A stretch of DNA of 64,000 bases from Helicoverpa zea (Eukaryota; Arthropoda; Insecta; Lepidoptera; Noctuidae): assembly GCF_022581195.2 (NCBI RefSeq), contig NC_061455.1, positions 5,390,120 to 5,454,119 on the forward strand, given 5' to 3'. The notes under the pieces were generated by a model, which was not told the DNA's origin, did no database searches, and saw nothing but the letters and a program-made list of their open reading frames with translations. The position numbers and the translations under genes were made by a program. How positions within the stretch are numbered: position 1 is the first letter of the stretch; every line of letters starts with the position of its first letter. Positions 61,536-64,000 of the stretch are shown here, piece by piece.

Positions 61536-61852
61536 TTTATTTGCATTATAAAAGTATGAACACACTGAACATTACATATTCAAACACATTATTATGAAAT
61601 ACATAACAGGAAAATTGGTAGCAGTATTATAATGGTAATTTAAAAACATAATGTAGTAATTCCAAACTAATTCATATGACTTCAGATCAATAAAATTTCC
61701 TTTATCAATAAATAATATAAACAATTCTTTTTAAACGTAACATTAAACTTTAGTAACAATACAACTCATATCAAATAAAATAAAAATGACTATGATATGA
61801 CGTCACTATGCTAGATCTCGTCACAAAAACGTTTGTCTAGTCTCTAAATAGT
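61536..61852 (-). other. Probable 3' UTR of the minus-strand gene
   Basis: It follows the TAG at 61855-61853 on the minus strand; AATAAA on that strand lies at 61541-61536. No coding potential. Confidence 0.4.
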
Positions 61853-62130
61853 CTACTTAACCAATCTCATAGCAAACATACAAACAAAAGAAACTACAAA
61901 AATACCACCTGCAAAGAAGATGCCGTAGAAAGTAGCGTCATTCATATTCTCTTCATTACTACCTACTTCAGGTTCAGCGTCCGGGTCTTCAGTAGTGGAA
62001 TCTTCCTCTTCAGAACCGGTGGAAACCAGCACTATGTCAGACCAGGGTGATTCACCAACCTCGTTGGTTACTCGCAATCGGATCCAATATGCTGTGTCTG
62101 GGTCTAATTCTTCCAAGGCTACTATGATAC
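61853..62130 (-). CDS. Last exon: end of FnIII, stalk and membrane anchor
   Basis: Minus-strand acceptor tttggcag ends at 62131; stop TAG 61855-61853. Encodes DTAYWIRLRVTNEVGESPWS (FnIII F and G strands), the acidic stalk and the hydrophobic anchor ending in RLVK. Confidence 0.92.
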
Positions 62131-63743
62131 CTGCCAAAGTGTGCATTTATTAACTTTTTTGTGCATTCCATTTATTATGAATTTTAATTCCATTTATTAT
62201 AAGAGAAATTATGAATTTAAAAAAAATATGAAAAAAGGTACAAATCTTGAAAAATATCTTGTCAAAACATGTGCCTGTCTTTAGAGCTAACAAAAAATAC
62301 CAATTGAATACTGAATATCATAAAATTGCGGTTAGTTCATTGTGATTTTTTTTTAGGACTTCATCACATACTTTCATATACATAATGCTTTATCATATAC
62401 TTTAGGCTCTCTAAAACAGTTTTATGTGGTTGTAACTAAGCATCATCATCATCATCCTCTAAGCCTTTTTCCCAACTATGTTGAGGTCGGCTTCCAGTCT
62501 AACTGGATGTAGCTGAGTACCAGTGCTTTACAAGAAGCGACTATAAAAGTGGTTGTAACTTAGCATGGAAGTGACAAAGGACTCTTACCTCCAATTTCGG
62601 GATCGATGGTTTCTCCTAAAAATTTCACTTCAACCTGCTTGCTTTTCTTCCACGATGCTTCCTTGGGAGGAAATATCTTCCTGCCCATGTCTGTTTGTTC
62701 TATATGCTGTATCTCTAAGGCTGAAATTATTAATACAAATTAGTATATGCTGCACAAAATTGGGGCAGTTCTTTGAAACAGCTGCTAATCCACATACGTC
62801 ACTTGTAATTTTACAGTAACTCATTTTATTGAATTTAATTAGGTGTTTTGGACTCTCTTACTAATCATGACTTTGGCATTGGCTAATAAGAGAATAAGCG
62901 CGAACTCTGCCTTATTCATTGTGCTTAATTCTAAATAATTAAAAATCAGGCAAACTTACCGTTAATTGGGAACTGTACTTCTTCATACCACGTTACATTC
63001 AAATTAACTGAATTTGCTGTAGCATTAAACAAGCTTACCTGAAAATTTATAATTAATTTTATTAATTAGCAAAGAGAAACGAATAATTGAAAAAAAATAC
63101 AAAATTTGACATAGCGTATTGCGCGCCTACCAAAACTAACAGAGCAAAGACACACACATGGTACTAACTAAGAATATGTAAACTTGTATCCAAACTAATA
63201 TTATAAATGCGAAAGTAACTCTGTCTGTCTGTCTGTCTGTCTTTTCTTCACGCCTAAACTACTGAACCGATTTGTGTGAATTTTGGTACAGACATAGTTT
63301 GAAACTTGAGAAAGGACATAGGATAGTTTTTATTACAAAAAAAAAATAAAAATAAAATTATTCCGGACATATAGCGCCATCTATTGGTCAAATCAAAAAT
63401 CTGCTGGTAGTCACTATTCCACGCGAACGAAGTTGCGGGCAAAAGCTAGTATAATATAAGTCGTTTTATAAGAGAGCGAATACTCACTTCATTAGGCTTT
63501 TTAGGTTTCTCCATTTTCATTAAAACAAAATATTTTTCCGAGTCGCCATGCTCGTTGCTAGCCACACACTTGTACCTATTATAAAACGTAGTCTTATTGG
63601 CTACCACGGTCAAAACGGCTGAACCCTCGTCTGAGATCTTCACTTGTTTCTTGTCGTATTCGTACAAAATGTCGTCTTTTAGATCCTGGAACCACCTGTA
63701 TGTGGGTGCCGGGTGGCCGTTGGCAACGCATTCTATTTCGACT
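61853..63743 (-). CDS. Ig/FnIII membrane adhesion protein, C-terminal part (paralogue of the plus-strand gene)
   Basis: Four coding exons on the minus strand join in frame: 63743-63488, 63038-62960, 62720-62589 and 62130-61853 (745 bases including stop). They encode an Ig domain (C in VEIECVANG, W in TYRWFQD, C in NRYKCVASNE), an FnIII domain, an acidic serine/threonine-rich stalk (GSEEEDSTTEDPDAEPE) and a hydrophobic segment NDATFYGIFFAGGIFVVSFV continuing to the end MRLVK. The basic last residues favour a single-pass membrane anchor with a four-residue cytoplasmic tail, though a GPI signal is not excluded. Intron phases (2 before the Ig exon, then 0, 1, 1) equal those of the plus-strand gene, whose Ig3 has one extra intron. 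The N-terminal part lies beyond the window. The closest relatives are probably Fasciclin II/fipi-like neural adhesion proteins. Confidence 0.88.
62426..62566 (-). mobile_element. SINE 3' fragment with 18-bp target duplications, in the intron
   Basis: The SINE body 62444-62548 in reverse orientation has the 3' end of the family (minus strand: cagtctaa-complement ggttagactggaagccgacc type block, ending ggctt agaggatgatgatg). The repeat gtggttgtaact(a/t)agcat flanks it at 62426-62443 and 62549-62566, 17 of 18 identical. The right duplication ends 22 bp from the splice donor of the exon 62720-62589. Confidence 0.88.
62589..62720 (-). CDS. Third-from-window exon: FnIII, middle
   Basis: Minus-strand acceptor aatttcag ends at 62721, donor GTAAGA starts at 62588. 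Encodes LEIQHIEQTDMGRKIFPPKE and KSKQVEVKFLGETIDPEIG. Phase 1 at both ends, as in exon 10 of the plus-strand gene. Confidence 0.88.
62960..63038 (-). CDS. FnIII, first part
   Basis: Minus-strand acceptor attttcag ends at 63039, donor GTAAGT starts at 62959. Encodes VSLFNATANSVNLNVTWYEE and VQFPIN. Phase 0 in, phase 1 out; it opens VSL like exon 9 of the plus-strand gene. Confidence 0.88.
63189..63449 (+). mobile_element. Short non-autonomous Helitron in the intron
   Basis: Starts TCCAAACTAATATTATAAAT and ends ...gggcaaaagCTAG, with A on the left and T on the right, the same ends as the element at 40448. The hairpin before the end has one G:T pair (cgcga/ttgcg). It carries (TCTG)n at about 63219-63242. 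Compared with the 40448 copy most of the middle is missing; the left half joins the right end at about 63392. The open frame 63254-63442 (minus) is element sequence. Confidence 0.88.
63488..63743 (-). CDS. Ig domain exon
   Basis: Minus-strand acceptor aattccag ends at 63744, donor GTGAGT starts at 63487. Encodes VEIECVANGHPAPTYRWFQD, a KISDEGSAVLTVVANKTTFY stretch and YKCVASNEHGDSEKYF, a nearly full Ig domain, then EKPKKPNE leading to FnIII. The single exon corresponds to exons 7 and 8 of the plus-strand gene. Confidence 0.93.
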
Positions 63744-64000
63744 CTGGAATTATTAAGTAGACATGACTTTAGTCAGAGGAATCACTAATTAATAATGATA
63801 TATCTATGTAGGTAATGTTGTTTTCTTCGCTAGTTTCAAAAACAACTTAACAACAGTAGGTACTATAGTTGTAAAAATATTTTATTTTATCCGGTAACTT
63901 ATGAAAATATTTTTAATATACAAAATGGGATCTCCATAAAAGATGATTAGATTTGCCTAGAACGTTCACATATACTTCTTAGTGAGCATATCCTTTACTA
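63744..64000. other. Intron of the minus-strand gene, continuing past the window
   Basis: AT-rich, no further exon seen. The next upstream exon must end in phase 2 and lies beyond base 64000. Confidence 0.6.

Overview
The window looks like a stretch of a moth nuclear genome, most likely a noctuid or close relative. It is AT-rich and has spliced genes with GT/AG introns. Its interspersed repeats are typical of Lepidoptera: several copies of a tRNA-derived SINE whose 3' part ends in a (GAT)n-like tail, 3' ends of CR1/RTE-like and R1-like non-LTR elements, and a short non-autonomous Helitron that carries a (TCTG)n microsatellite. No search could be run, so all family names rest on motifs read by eye and on general knowledge.

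Bases 1 to about 54,500 are a long region with no host gene that I can support. It holds a graveyard of mobile elements: a foldback element with perfect 63-bp arms (615-847), two elements with TA target duplications (8506-8868 and 20336-20769), a hAT-like MITE with a perfect 8-bp duplication (24773-25018), SINEs (11812-12198, 21581-21910, 25707-25838, 41970-42209), a CR1/RTE-like LINE 3' end (15125-16110), a composite Helitron (40448-41051) and a young, very GC-rich, 5'-truncated R1-like LINE (47959-48702). The most unusual item is 21963-22941. It is about 1 kb, bounded by 16-bp inverted ends, and contains two first exons of different proteins that point at each other: a 64-codon THAP zinc-finger exon on the minus strand and a 43-residue exon on the plus strand. 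I read it as an internally deleted copy of a larger two-gene DNA transposon.

The last 9.5 kb hold two host genes in tail-to-tail order. The plus-strand gene (54562-59314) can be assembled completely into 11 coding exons, 468 codons plus stop: signal peptide, three immunoglobulin domains, one fibronectin type III domain and a hydrophobic C-terminus of GPI-anchor type. The minus-strand gene (61853-63743, continuing beyond the window) shows its last four coding exons: an Ig domain, an FnIII domain, an acidic stalk and a membrane segment with a four-residue tail. Corresponding introns sit in the same phases (2, 0, 1, 1), so the two are paralogues from a local inverted duplication. Both look like insect neural cell-adhesion molecules of the Fasciclin II/fipi type. 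About 2.5 kb separates the two stop codons and holds both 3' UTRs.

Three retroelement or Helitron insertions sit inside introns of these genes: an antisense LINE tail at 57119-57245, a SINE 22 bp from a splice donor at 62444-62548, and a Helitron at 63189-63449.
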